The notes under the pieces were generated by a model, which ran no database searches, was not told the origin of the DNA, and saw only the letters and a program-made list of their open reading frames with translations. A stretch of DNA of 64,000 nt from Coniochaeta sp. PMI_546 (taxonomy: Eukaryota; Ascomycota; Sordariomycetes; Coniochaetales; Coniochaetaceae), in NCBI GenBank assembly GCA_021432605.1, contig MU271147.1, forward strand, positions 682,001 through 746,000. The letters are read 5' to 3'. This document shows, in pieces, positions 32,561 through 43,710 of the stretch (within the stretch, counting starts at the first letter, position 1; each line of letters opens with the position of its first letter). The position numbers and the translations under genes are program-made.

Positions 32561-35293
32561 ATGAGCACCGTCATGGGCTCCCATCTCGTCATGACGCAAC
32601 CTGCTGCGCCCGGGACCAGTGCTCCGATCCTTGAGTACCTCTGTCTCTTCACCCACGACCTCCGACGGAAGCAGAAGCGGTGGCAAGATGGCAGAATCAA
32701 ATACCATACTTTCAATAGGCGGATCATGGCCTACGACGACCGCGGCAACTTCATTGGGGATATGCACTGGCGCTCTGACTGGGATTTTGACGCCGGCGAG
32801 GAAATACAACTTGAGCGTGGTGGTGTCATCGTTCAGGTCTCCGATTGCGTCGGCCAGCAGTCACAGGACCTCTCTGAACTGGTTGATAAGCGTGTCCTGG
32901 AGCGAGAGCAACGGGCAAGGGAGAAGGAACAGCGCGGTACGAACACGGCGTCCCCACGGCCACCTCTGCCCGCCCCTAGGAGTGACGCTGGAACGCGGCC
33001 TGTGCAATCGGCTCCGGATGCTCGTCAGATGCGCCATCGACCGTTGACTGCTCTCATCGGTACACCTACCGGCCACCACGGCCGTGCAGTTGTGCCTACT
33101 GACTCGCCATTCGAGCAGAGAAGGAGGATAGACGACGCTGCGACAAGCGAGGTTGCGCCGAGGCCCACAAAGCGAAGAAGATATGAAGATATGCCTCCGA
33201 GCAAACTTGGATATGCTCAGAGCCTGTTTGGTACGGCTTTGACACTTTCTGGCGCACCGTCGAGCTCAGCTCGATTTCCATCTCAGCCGCTACCCATCCC
33301 GATGCAACAGAGAACAGCACCGCCGCGACTACCCCTTCAACCGAGTTTAGAAGCTGAAGATCGCGATACACCGGCTTCGACTCTGTCCAGCGAGTTTGAC
33401 CGCGCTGCAGGCCGGGGTCCACGGTGTGCAATCGACGATCCAAGAACAAACCTCAACGTCAATGAAACAAACCTTCGTCAAGCGAAGGTGGCACATGACG
33501 GAGACTCACCACCTCGAGCCCGAACGGGGAAGCACAACAAAACATCGTCTAAACGAAGGGCTAAACCCGCATCACCAGCCCGAGAAATGACGTCTTTAAC
33601 ACTATTCGATGTTGATGATCACATGAATGCGCCAGAAGTCACAGGACAAAGCCTTGCTGCTCTTCCCCATCACCCTGGTAATTCCCGCGCGTCGAAGCTC
33701 TTGCTGGACAGGAGCACAACTCGAATTGCTCCCTCCGTACAAGCTGAATTATTGCTTTCTGCGTTGGATAGCACCAACACCGTGGACAGTTTCCCTGTTC
33801 AGCATGACGCAAATGCCCCCAACAATCATCCTCGACGAACTGAACTGCGGCTCAAGTCCAAAAAGAAACGTGGGTTGTTGCTCGTCTCTGAACAGGTCAC
33901 AGCGAAGCCGAGCGTTGACATTGTCGAGGAGCTGCTGCCGACGGAGAAACCATCAGGCATCTCTGATAACTATCATCTGAAGGATGCAGAGCCGAAGCCA
34001 GGTGCACCCCTTCTCGACTCTTCGTTGATTCTGAGAAGTGGTGCCAGGTCATCAGCCCCAAGCGTTTCTCTTCCTGATACGTCACTTTCGCTGAAGTCAG
34101 GCCGATGCAGGGAAGACGGGCATCATATGTGTGGAGCTGATGACGGGAGTGGCGTTGCGCAGAAGACACAAAGTCAAGAGCATATGTCTGATCTGGAGAG
34201 CGAGGCCGATGTATCAGTCAACAAAACCAGAAACGACCCCAAAGCCGCTAAGATTGTTAGCGATGTGAATGCAGTTGATGAACCAGTAAAGGGACGACCG
34301 CGTGACCTGGGGACGGAGAGGGTTTCCGAAGACGACTTCGCACAGCACTATGCTGCGGCTGCCAGGGAAGAAGGCTACGCAAACCTAGCGGAGCGGACAG
34401 CTCTGCCGCCCGCGCCTCGTCTGGTCAAACTATCGCGGAAAAGTGTTAGAAGCAAAGAGCTCATTGGCTTCGTTTTCAGTGACACAGACGTTCGAAGCCG
34501 GAAGAGCAGCTGCTCAAACAATCCCACCTATCAGACTCGAACTGAGGACCCGGGTTCAGATTCCGCCCCCTGTGCACCCGTTCTGACGGATTGCCACAAT
34601 TCCAGCACGGTCATTTGCAAGGATGGAGGGCCTGCCGGCTTCACTGATACTGGCGCTATAGATGCAGCGGTAAACGACGTTTTTACTCATCCTTCGGGCA
34701 CCGGCTCAATCCAATCTGTTTCTCGTCGATCTCGGTCACCACATCAGCCGCCGTCGCCGGCGCGGGTTGAAAGATTTGGACACTGTGCACAAGAGGCGAT
34801 CAAAGATAAAGGCATCATTGTCCCGCCCTCGACAGAGACGGGGGACGGCGATTCCAACCAACCTTCCCCTGGAGATATGTTGACCGTACCTTCAATAAGG
34901 TTGCCGAAAACGAACCAGGCAACACGCGACCAATTTGTTAGGGAGGCTGGCATAAGAAGTGACACCATGGAGGTCGATGTTCGGCATGGAATTGTAGCCA
35001 AAGAGCCTCCCAGGCTGGTGAATCCGGCTACACGAGGTCGCAAAGCCGCCTTGAAGTCACATGCAGCCGGCCAAGTGCCTCAACCAATCATACCAGCTAA
35101 GACTGAGGTACAGGGAGCACAAATCGCACAAAGAGAACAAACCAAGGACATCGGTCCTGGTTCCACAGCATGCAACACCGGCAAGGCGCTTCCAAAAATC
35201 AAAATGACCTTTCCCGGCTTTGTTTCGGCCAAGGGTGGCGGCCCGTGGAGTCGAGAAGCCCATGACCTACTAGAAACAGGGCGGCCAAGCTAG
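32561..35293 (+). CDS. DUF2439 protein (Mte1/Dbl2/ZGRF1-like recombination-repair factor)
   Basis: One 910-aa frame from ATG 32561. The frame is open further up to a TTG at 32498 but without an earlier ATG; ATG 32573 is an alternative. The conserved domain is at the extreme N-terminus (about residues 20-110): LEYLCLFTHDLRRKQKRWQD, GRIKYHTFNRRIMAYDDRGN, GEEIQLERGGVIVQVSDCVG and QSQDLSELV. The family includes budding yeast Mte1 and fission yeast Dbl2, which regulate the Mph1/Fml1 (FANCM) helicase at D-loops and breaks, and the N-terminus of human ZGRF1. The rest is disordered and Ser/Pro/charge-rich. A conserved-looking C-terminal block, LPKIKMTFPGFVSAKGGGPW followed by SREAHDLL, may be a second partner-binding element. 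No helicase domain is fused. It shares the window with REV3, but 15 kb apart, so linkage is probably incidental. Confidence 0.8.
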   Translation: MSTVMGSHLVMTQPAAPGTSAPILEYLCLFTHDLRRKQKRWQDGRIKYHTFNRRIMAYDDRGNFIGDMHWRSDWDFDAGEEIQLERGGVIVQVSDCVGQQSQDLSELVDKRVLEREQRAREKEQRGTNTASPRPPLPAPRSDAGTRPVQSAPDARQMRHRPLTALIGTPTGHHGRAVVPTDSPFEQRRRIDDAATSEVAPRPTKRRRYEDMPPSKLGYAQSLFGTALTLSGAPSSSARFPSQPLPIPMQQRTAPPRLPLQPSLEAEDRDTPASTLSSEFDRAAGRGPRCAIDDPRTNLNVNETNLRQAKVAHDGDSPPRARTGKHNKTSSKRRAKPASPAREMTSLTLFDVDDHMNAPEVTGQSLAALPHHPGNSRASKLLLDRSTTRIAPSVQAELLLSALDSTNTVDSFPVQHDANAPNNHPRRTELRLKSKKKRGLLLVSEQVTAKPSVDIVEELLPTEKPSGISDNYHLKDAEPKPGAPLLDSSLILRSGARSSAPSVSLPDTSLSLKSGRCREDGHHMCGADDGSGVAQKTQSQEHMSDLESEADVSVNKTRNDPKAAKIVSDVNAVDEPVKGRPRDLGTERVSEDDFAQHYAAAAREEGYANLAERTALPPAPRLVKLSRKSVRSKELIGFVFSDTDVRSRKSSCSNNPTYQTRTEDPGSDSAPCAPVLTDCHNSSTVICKDGGPAGFTDTGAIDAAVNDVFTHPSGTGSIQSVSRRSRSPHQPPSPARVERFGHCAQEAIKDKGIIVPPSTETGDGDSNQPSPGDMLTVPSIRLPKTNQATRDQFVREAGIRSDTMEVDVRHGIVAKEPPRLVNPATRGRKAALKSHAAGQVPQPIIPAKTEVQGAQIAQREQTKDIGPGSTACNTGKALPKIKMTFPGFVSAKGGGPWSREAHDLLETGRPS

Positions 35294-36597
35294 ATGCGAG
35301 GGGTCTCATGAGTGCCGGAGGCAGAGAGGAGCTGTTGGACTACGTCTCTCTGGTTTACTCTGTCTCGGGTGTGCTGCCCCGACTGTATTGTGCAGGCAAA
35401 TTGAGCCCAAGCTTGACGTTGGTCGGGTATGCCCGCTGTAAAGAAACTAGCTACAATAGATCTCGCCTTAGCTACCTTGCGTTCAGGAGCACTTGTGGTC
35501 CCTATGACGTTGAAGATTCTTGAGAGCTATGGATTTTGTCATCCATCGAGCTTCCTCTAAGTCCTCTCCAGCATCGTATCATGCCGGGCAAGTGGTGCGC
35601 GGCCCAATGCACCGCACTATGCCGATTTAGACGGCTGCCTACCGGGCATCCAGCTGCCGGGAACCTCCATATTTCGCTCACCTAACCGACTTCATTGCCT
35701 GAGGTACCTTCCCTACCCTCCTTCTTCATGTTCAGATCTGGACCATTGCGCAAATTATGATGATGTATATGGCATAGAATACGAACCAGGCACAAACGCA
35801 AGTTGGAAATTGAAGTATTTTCCCCGCCCCCTTCTGATACGTACTACACCTGGTCAGCGATGCTGAACAGGATTTTGAAAAACTGTCTCCGTGCCCATGC
35901 AACGTGCCGCGCCATCCTCTATCCCACCCGAATGAGGCACCCGAAGCATTTCTATCCTCCTTCTCCTCGTTTCTGTGTTCGTATTATGCAGCCCTTGGGC
36001 GAAGACGGATGGCTTCCCGTCTGGTTATGGATCTCACTCCCTTGTCTCTGTGCCTTGCGCGGCCTCCAACTCACGAGAAGATGTCGTCGTCGATTATTGC
36101 AAGCGTGACAACACGACGATGTCTGATAGCTGTGCCGTGAGGAGAGTATATCTAGTTGTCAGTCCAAATCAACGACAGGTCAGCCTTTTTGCGCTGCCGG
36201 CCTTGGGCAGGCTGTGCTCTCCATTGCCTGCCGCCGCCCGTCAGTTGCCTTGCGCTGTTTGGCTGCCCTTCCCACCCCGGGAGTTGCGTGCCTTGCGGGC
36301 TGTTCAGTATCGACTTCTCCTTCTTCATCGTACCTTTTGAATGGTTTCATTTTTTACCTACTGGGAATCCGACAGTCCGTCACTGCTGCTTTCCGACGTC
36401 TCAAGTGTAGTCGAGGTCAGCTTGGTTCGGCTTGCGCTTCTGATTTCTGCATCCGCCGTGCCTCGGGCCCTCAAGTTCTCAAGCTGCTATTTTAATTTTC
36501 GCCCCGAGGCTGCGCGGTCATTCTTCCCAGATTTGTCAGAAATAACTGAATACCAAATACAATTGATCCTTCTCGAGGAGGCGATTTCGAAATCTCG
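35294..36597. other. Intergenic, promoter and probable long 5' UTR of the next gene
   Basis: Pyrimidine-rich DNA with a GAGGTACCTT motif at 35701-35710. Several overlapping plus-strand ORFs (35803-36108, 35975-36340, 36341-36700) start with ATG before the main start at 36598, so upstream ORFs could lie in a long leader. No domain is recognisable in them. Confidence 0.4.
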
Positions 36598-38314
36598 ATG
36601 GCGACCCTGGAGAGCAAATATTCTGGTTCTCCTGTCCAGCCTACCAGCCTGTTACCTATCAAACCGACTCCTGAGCTCCAAAGCCTCTACGACGAGCTGA
36701 GAAAAGCCATTGACGAGCAAAAGCTTCATCGTGGCATTACTTCGCAGGTCGGGGAGAACTCGACCGACTCGAAAGTTTCTCTGCAACCTGGGACACTGCT
36801 GCAGGCGACGACCATGTCTCGGTCACCCTCAAGCGCGAGCCAAACCTCTACCAGGCATGGTGTTACTGATGAGTTCGGAGAGGGCTCGCGACCGGATACC
36901 CGTGCGCGACGAAGAGCAGTTCGGCGTCGTCCTCTTGACAAGGTAGGAAAGGCCAAAGCTGCGTTAGTTCGCAAGCTGCATGCATGTCCCGAATGCAAGT
37001 ATCGCAAGGTTACGGTAAGCGCCTGATTTTATGTATACGGATTTCCATGTCCCGTATAACTTATGCAATTGGCAGTGCCATCACCACGATCTGTCGCTTC
37101 TCAAGGAAGATTACGACGCCAGAAATACGATGCAGCCTGGAATCTCCCTCCCGGGCCAACCTAGCGGGCATCAGCCAGCAGGCCCTCTTCCTTCCTCAAG
37201 TCACGTCCAACAAGAACAAAACCTCATACGGCCAGATACCACACTGAGGGATATGGATCTACGTGGCGTCTCTGCGAACCCCGCGAACACTCCCTTCCAC
37301 AATCTCCTGTCAACAAATGATGCGGCAGACCAAGATATTCTCTCCCACCTGCAACCAGGTACGCTGAATACCGCGTCATTGACCAGACAGCTAATTCCCC
37401 CCTCCACGCTCGAGCCGTACGCGATTCCCCGGCCTGCGAGACATCCGTCGCTCATGCTCAGTTCTGGTGCGCTCCCGATCTCCTTCGCAAATGGCTCAAC
37501 CCACGAGAGCCGGTACCTCCCCATCGGGCGGCAAGTATCTACTGCGCCTGACATGTGGGAGTGCCAATGGGCACACAACAGCGATGGCACCGAATCTCTC
37601 TCCTCGTTCAACGGCGAGGGACATGGTTGCCTCCGGCACTGCCGTGGCTTATCCCAACTGAGCAATCACTACCATGCTACACACGGGGAATTCCGCGAAG
37701 AGGATCCGCCTTTCATGTGGAAATGCAGATTCTGTCGGTTCTTCAACGACAACAACGAGCAACTATGTCCGCAATGTCCAGAACCACGATCCGAATGGGA
37801 GAGGTGGTACTACGGGTATGTTACCGTGACAGACAGGTTGGCCTCGCTGCCTGCTACCTCTGTACAAGCGTCCGACCAACCTAGCGCAGTTGCGGCTTCT
37901 CTGAACTCGGCGTTCAGTAGCCACATGTACAGCTATTCTGGTTTTACCAGCTTTGCGACGGGCTGCTACAGTCCCGGATCTGGCACTGGTGGCTCATTTC
38001 TCCGACGGTCTCTAGCAGAACTACCCGAGGGGATCGGTCGACAAGCTGGGTCGATCAGTTATCCGGACGACTTTTCTTCGTTGACGCTCGCGCTGGCTCT
38101 AGCCTCTTGCCTTAGCGCATACGGCCTGATATTTGCTAGTATAAGTGTAATGGCAGGATGGGCAGATGGGACAGAGACTTTCGTTGGAACAGGCTCATCA
38201 TGGTGGCATAGCTGGACGAGCCTGCAGATTGTGACAACACTGACAATCTTGGTGTTCCTCAAGACGACAATAACTCTCGCCAGCAGGCACCGGCGACGAA
38301 TGCGGAACATGTAA
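36598..38314 (+). CDS. Zinc-motif protein with a RanBP2-type finger and two C-terminal membrane helices
   Basis: Exons 36598-37014 and 37076-38314 with a 61-nt intron (GTAAGC...TTGGCAG, phase 0) give 551 aa. The intron falls inside a Cys/His motif: HACPECKYRKVT|CHHHDL (C-x2-C-x6-C-x-H). The middle has a C2H2-like stretch (WECQWAHN...CLRHCRGLSQLSNHYHATHG) and, at ~354-375, MWKCRFCRFFNDNNEQLCPQ-C, which fits the RanBP2 pattern W-x-C-x2-C...N...C-x2-C. Two hydrophobic helices near the C-terminus (~474-501, LTLALALASCLSAYGLIFAS; ~518-540, IVTTLTILVFLKTTITLA) end in a basic tail RHRRRMRNM. The domains suggest a membrane-anchored zinc-binding regulator. Its neighbour at 39679 has the same overall plan. 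No characterised homologue is recognised. Confidence 0.78.
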
Positions 38315-39678
38315 CACCAGCCTTGTAGGGTTTGCCAGGGCACATAATCGGTTGTGTTTCTATTATGGCCGTCTCAAGCGGCTTGTACTCAGAATTGCAG
38401 AGATGTTGGTTGTTTGAGAACCTGCTCCAATCAATCCCAGTTAATGTGTAGCCATTTGCCTCGACATTGGCCGGCGGGGTCCAGCGGGGACCGGCTTCGC
38501 CAGGCCGGGTGGCCGCGGCTGAGCAGTCAACCTTGGACGAAGCTCACAGTGCGCGGAGACTCTCGATTCACAGAAAGACGCCCAGGGTACGGACCTATCA
38601 TACTGGCGTACCACCAGTATACTTGCCCAGCCCGTGACACATTCGGCTCATCAATGATGATAGTAGTCCGCCGTTCCCTTCCTCAATTGCCCTCCTACAA
38701 GTGTGGGGTGACAACCTTACCAAAGTGAGCAGCATGTAGATATCTCATGCCCGTCGTCCCTTGAGAAAGAATTGACTCACGAGCCAAGATTCTCAAGGCT
38801 GTTGGAGGAAATGAAGGTTGAGTCATCGCTAAAATGGGTGTCCCCAGCCGACGAACCAATTGCCCGGCCGCGCTGATGATCCGTTATGCATAGGAGTTTC
38901 GGAGGCTCCTTGCGCGCCACTGGCCGCTATTCCAAGACGGCAGGAGGCTATGGGGCAATGGAGGAGCGCTCGCCGTCAACTGCAACCATGCAGCCGGCTC
39001 CTTCAATTCGGCGTTCAAGGACTCAGTACCACCTACGGTCTTTTAAACTGTACAGTTTCCGGTGAAATGCTGATTCGGATGCGGCCGGATGTACAGAATT
39101 CGCGCAACCCTCGGGTACTGAGTACCGTATAACCTGCGCCTCGAGCTAAGCCTAAAACAGCTCGCCGAACGGCCATGCTCAACACGCTTGGTAAATGGTT
39201 GGCACCACCTTTTCCTCTTTGGCCCAAACGACCTGAATTGAAGGAATCAAATATCGGTCCTGACTCCAACTGGAAGCACTCTGCTCTTCCTCCCTTTCTC
39301 CTCCTTTTCTCTCGATATCCATAATATCTACGAATAGAGGAGAATCAACAAGCGTGAGCTTTCTTCCGAAAGTACTCGCCCCGTCCAGGCAGGCAGCGTT
39401 GTGGCCTGAGACTAGACTTGTCTTCTTTCAATCCTTCCCGTCCATCGCTGGGGAAGACACAAGACAACTGTCCGACGGGCATACTCACTCCCCTTGACAT
39501 CCTTATCATCGCACCCAAAGGTTGCGAATCCGCTAGATCATTATTTCTTCTATTTACACGTGTACTGTCTCCTCCCCCCACCTCCGAGGGGGGAAAAAAT
39601 ACCATTCTTACCTCATATTGTTCAATCGTATCCTTTATACCCCGCGTTTGCGGTTCTCGAAGAGTCCTATTTTGATCT
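38315..39678. other. Intergenic between two zinc-motif genes
   Basis: About 1.36 kb, T/C-rich towards its right end (39270-39660) as in a fungal 5' leader. The ORF at 38354-38728 and others have no recognisable domain. Confidence 0.45.
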
Positions 39679-42180
39679 ATGCCATCAGGGACGTGTGTTA
39701 CATCACTTTACACACCTAAGACACGAGTTTCTGAAGCCGGCATGTCACGAAACAACTCAACGAGCTCCTTTCAGGGTTTCTCGGTCTTCCAGCCGGCATT
39801 GGGCAGCACCTTGCAATGGCTGCCAGCTCTTGGATCATATGAGCTGGAGGAGATGATCCACACCTTCCTTCCAGGTCCTGCCTCCATCCAGGACAAGCGT
39901 GCTCACATCTCCATGGACTTCTATGAGTTCTCGCGGCAAACAGGCGAGACATTCAAGTTCTATCCTGTCCGTACCGGGTGCTTCACATCCGCTACCACAG
40001 CCTCCCCTGCCAGCTCTTCGGCCATGCACGATTCGGGTTATGGTTCGAGCTTCAACGTGTCGCCTATCGCCGCTGACATGAGCCCGTGGACCCCATCACT
40101 CTCTGCTTCCACTCCAGCATCGACTTCTTCGGATTCCCGGACAAGGTCACATTCCGGTCCAAGTCAGAGGTCGATGTCAACGAGCTCGCGCCAGCAGCTG
40201 GACTTCTCAAATCACCCCGGTATGCGAATTCTAACCAAGGATGGCCGCGACATCACCAACTCGGCATCACGTGGCTGCAAGTCCAAGGAGCAGCGAGACC
40301 ACGCTCATCTGATGCGCATCATTAAAGCTTGTGACGCCTGCCGCCGGAAGAAGATCCGATGTGACCCGAGCCACAAGAAGAGGACGTCCTCACAGGCACA
40401 GCCCTCTCGACAGGAGTCAAAACAGACCAAGAAGGCAAAGATCGCGTTACCAATACACGAATCACCGGGGCAGAACTTCAGCTTTGCAACGCCGAGCTCG
40501 CTTAGCTCCACCCCGTCATTTGAGACGGAGGTGACCCCTGCAGGTCTCTTTGAGGGTCTCAATGACACCCCGGATGAGTTCTGGCAACAGTTTGTCCACT
40601 TCGACAACCAAGGTATCCCTTTCCCTGGAGGAGATGATTTCACCCTGGTTCCTGCGGGATATGTCCCCTCTGGCAACAGGTCGTTGTCTGCGTCGCCTTC
40701 GCAATCCTTCCTGCCCTCAACACCAGGACTGTCGGGCAACTATGGCGTACTGCCAGACCCAGCAAGCCAGGAACCGGCTCTCCCGTATCTGAACCCAGGA
40801 GACAGCTATGGCACCAACTACCAAGATTTCAGCCTGTACTCGCCTTCGCCAACATTCGAGCCCTTGGATGAAGAGCCACAGTTTGTGAGGAAACCACGTC
40901 GCAAGGGGCATACCAGCAAACAAGACAACCTGCTGGTGTCTAGCTTTCAACAGACGACTGAAGAGCCGCTCATCATCAGTGACGACGCGTATCTTTGCGA
41001 TGGCCAGAATCACCAGCATGGAGATCTTTTCCAAACGAGTGTGTCCGACTGGTCACACGTCAATGTGGACGGCAGTCACTCTCAGAACAGCTTCTATTCT
41101 GTGAATGACATGCATGGAATCGTTCCGACGACCATCGCACCAGCCGAAGATGGTCTCGCCATTATTGGCGGGCCACATCGACCACAGCCCTCGCACTCGC
41201 TAGGCACCGATAGGGGACCTTCTCGTCCTTCAGCCGGTGAGATTGTCCCAGTGCAACCTTTCGAGGCGGATGTTCAAACTAGGGAAGTGGCTCCTCCAAA
41301 GAGCTATCCCACGGTATCGGCGCGATCGGTGCTGCGCGACTCCACCTCGGCGTTTGTCGATGAGCGGCCATATGCAAGCCGTGTTGTTGACATCTCCTAT
41401 TCTCTGCCTTCCGTCACAGAAGTTCGCGGCGTTCGCGCTGTAACGTCGTCGACGGGCCTACCACAAGCAGGCGTATCGCACGGTGCCTTGAGAGTTGGGG
41501 AGCAACCCCCGGCCGTCCAGCCTGACGTCGTCAACCGGGGCATCTTTGCACCTGCTCTCCAGCAAGCAGCTGCTGTGTCGCTGCGTCGCGGACTATTTGC
41601 TCGAAGTGCTTTTATTCTGGAGCCAAAGGACTATGTTGACGTCGTCACTCAAGATGTAGTACCGTCTTCTTTCCTTTCCAGCTCTACATGGCACGAGCCT
41701 CATACCAATGAGGGAATGAATGGCAGGAGTGTCCGCGCAGGCCTGCTCGAAGCATCACCTGCTCGCTATGTGCGCTCGGCATCGTCGGGTCCAGGATCGA
41801 TAACGATGACCAATGCTCGTACGAGTGGTGTACCAGCAAGTTCCGTCCTGCCTCCACCGCTCATGCGACAGGGCGTTCCGAATCTCTCGCCAGGGAGCTG
41901 CCAGCCATCGGCCTTCACACTAGACCATCTTCTCAACCTTGGCCTTGTTTTTTACCTGCTGGTACTATTGTTGCGTTGGGCAAATTGGGGATGGCAGTTG
42001 GAGCTGGTATTTGCTCTTTCTGTCTCAGTCTCTACTTGGCGCCCTTCGCATGAACGCGACCTGAACAGACTCCGGTCTGCAGCTACAAAGCCGGCGGAAG
42101 TTCTCTGGCGCTCTTTGTTGAGAGACGGCAGCATTGTGCAGGATTGGGCAGCGGGACACGCGCGTGCTGAAGCATACTGA
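39679..42180 (+). CDS. Zn-cluster-like fungal regulator with a C-terminal hydrophobic segment
   Basis: One 833-aa frame. ATG 39679 is the first start; ATG 39742 (MSRNNSTSSFQGFSVFQPAL) may be the true one, because that block resembles the start of related Sordariomycete proteins. A conserved N-terminal block (LGSYELEEMIHTFLPGPASI, ISMDFYEFSRQTGETFKFYP) is followed by a Ser/Thr-rich stretch and HPGMRILTKDGRDITNSASR. At 218-228 comes ACDACRRKKIRCDPSHKK, identical in style to the first half of a Zn2Cys6 DNA-binding domain (C-x2-C-x6-C), but no second C-x2-C-x6-C follows within the usual spacing. Near the C-terminus LNLGLVFYLLVLLLRWANWG-WQLELVFALSV is strongly hydrophobic. A membrane-tethered regulator is possible. 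The stop codon lies inside a tandemly duplicated decamer (agcatactga, 42171-42190). Confidence 0.8.
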   Translation: MPSGTCVTSLYTPKTRVSEAGMSRNNSTSSFQGFSVFQPALGSTLQWLPALGSYELEEMIHTFLPGPASIQDKRAHISMDFYEFSRQTGETFKFYPVRTGCFTSATTASPASSSAMHDSGYGSSFNVSPIAADMSPWTPSLSASTPASTSSDSRTRSHSGPSQRSMSTSSRQQLDFSNHPGMRILTKDGRDITNSASRGCKSKEQRDHAHLMRIIKACDACRRKKIRCDPSHKKRTSSQAQPSRQESKQTKKAKIALPIHESPGQNFSFATPSSLSSTPSFETEVTPAGLFEGLNDTPDEFWQQFVHFDNQGIPFPGGDDFTLVPAGYVPSGNRSLSASPSQSFLPSTPGLSGNYGVLPDPASQEPALPYLNPGDSYGTNYQDFSLYSPSPTFEPLDEEPQFVRKPRRKGHTSKQDNLLVSSFQQTTEEPLIISDDAYLCDGQNHQHGDLFQTSVSDWSHVNVDGSHSQNSFYSVNDMHGIVPTTIAPAEDGLAIIGGPHRPQPSHSLGTDRGPSRPSAGEIVPVQPFEADVQTREVAPPKSYPTVSARSVLRDSTSAFVDERPYASRVVDISYSLPSVTEVRGVRAVTSSTGLPQAGVSHGALRVGEQPPAVQPDVVNRGIFAPALQQAAAVSLRRGLFARSAFILEPKDYVDVVTQDVVPSSFLSSSTWHEPHTNEGMNGRSVRAGLLEASPARYVRSASSGPGSITMTNARTSGVPASSVLPPPLMRQGVPNLSPGSCQPSAFTLDHLLNLGLVFYLLVLLLRWANWGWQLELVFALSVSVSTWRPSHERDLNRLRSAATKPAEVLWRSLLRDGSIVQDWAAGHARAEAY

Positions 42181-43710
42181 AGCATACTGAAGCGATAGCA
42201 TTGGTGTTGGAGTTGTCTGTCTGTGAAGGGGCGCCTTTGTGCTAATGCAGGCCGTACTGGTGATACCCAGCAAGGACAAAGAGGCATGTTATCGTCCTCT
42301 GCGCCGGTGTATGCATAGATTACTGCTTTGACTCTTGGCGTCTTGGGGAGCGAGAGGTGCAGCATTGTGACAGTCCGTTAAGGATGAGCTATCTGGCCAT
42401 ACTGGAGGTCCCTATGCACTACTAGGTACTCGCACATAGCTTGTCAATCCAGAATCTTCTTGGTTAACGATAGTGTACTTGGACTCTCCGAATGTGAAGA
42501 AGCTCATTGTGTTCGGTGTTACGGCTGTGTGGGTTGTTGAGAACAGTGGATGAGCCCCCACACTCAGTCTGACTAAGGCACCTTATTTACCTGAACCTAC
42601 CTATCTAGTAGGTACGTAAGGTAAGAAAGGTACCGTAGTTCTAGGTAGCCCACTGTACCTTGTGCACCAAGAATGCATCTAAAGGGGTCCTGGACATCCT
42701 GGTACATGAATAACCTTTTTTTTTTTTTTTTTGCTGCAAGGTAAGGTACCACTAAACGGGACACAGCTTTCTAGAGTAGAAGTACAGACTTGGCATGGTA
42801 CGCTTCACTCAGTTTCTACTTCATGCCCAATCTGCGGAACTTTCTCTTGCTGCTATATTGTTCTATATCTCCTAAACATATGCCTCAGCCACACAAAGTG
42901 AGTGAAGTTTGGACTCCTTGGACGCCTCTTGTCTAGGCTTGGACAGACACAATCACCACATCTGAACCGGACTCCTTGTATCCCCTGCAACCATTGATAC
43001 CGTCTGCCGTTGGCCACAAGACTCTGGAACCTAAGGTACCGTACCTTAAGTGCCCGAGTGGTGGAGATCCAAACGCAAGAAGTGGCCAATTGCGAGGCAA
43101 GAAACCAGAAGGGTCGAAAGTCGTTTGTTCCAAGGGAAGTGCAGACCGTGCACCCTCAGTCATCGGGGATCTTTACCTTGGGGGATGGTATAACGGAGTG
43201 AACTCAAGCTGAGCAGGGAGGAACGTCACTTGGAGCGCGCAAAGAACCCCCAGGTCAGTCTACCTTGCAGTAAAGGTAAGGAGGAAAGGAGGTAAGCTAC
43301 CTTAGCTTAAGGCAGGTACGTCGGGGTGACTGTAGCTGCCTGTACCGTCGACTTCTACATCATATCCTCCACTGTTGTGCTGCCTGGGTCAAGTGGATGG
43401 GTGGAGGTCCAAGTTGGTGGCCAGAGAGTTCTTTCCTTCTCCAGTCTTGTTTGTCTCCTTGTCAGGGTCTTACGGCTGAGGGTAGTGAGGTCGAGATCGA
43501 GACCGACACTGAGACTGAGCTTGAAGTTGCTTGCTTGCGGTCGCTTGGCGTTGATGCTCTTGGACTTCCACCGGGTTTGAGACGTGGAGCGCACTTAGGG
43601 TGGATTGTACTCGTACCAATTTTAATTCCTTCTATGAGGAGTTGGTGACGGTGAAGAGCGGTGGTCCCCGTTTAGGTTGCCCTTGTCTGTTTCTTCCGCT
43701 TCCTTCCAAG
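42181..43710. other. Intergenic with many GGTACC/CCTTA motif copies and a T17 run
   Basis: About 1.5 kb. Motif copies cluster at 42575-42660, 42738-42752, 43030-43050 (a near-palindrome around GGTACCGTACC) and 43265-43318. Short overlapping ORFs (42853-43212, 43326-43594) are on both strands and none is supported. The right end is the TAD2 promoter and leader. Confidence 0.45.
42716..42732. repeat. Poly-T tract (17 bp)
   Basis: An uninterrupted T17 homopolymer in intergenic DNA next to GGTACC motif copies. It could be a nucleosome-excluding element or the A-tail relic of a retroposed sequence on the minus strand; no retroposon body was recognised beside it. Confidence 0.6.

Noticed and set aside
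12293-35293. REV3 and the DUF2439 repair gene as a DNA-damage gene cluster
   Set aside because: They are 15 kb apart with unrelated housekeeping genes between them; nothing suggests common control.
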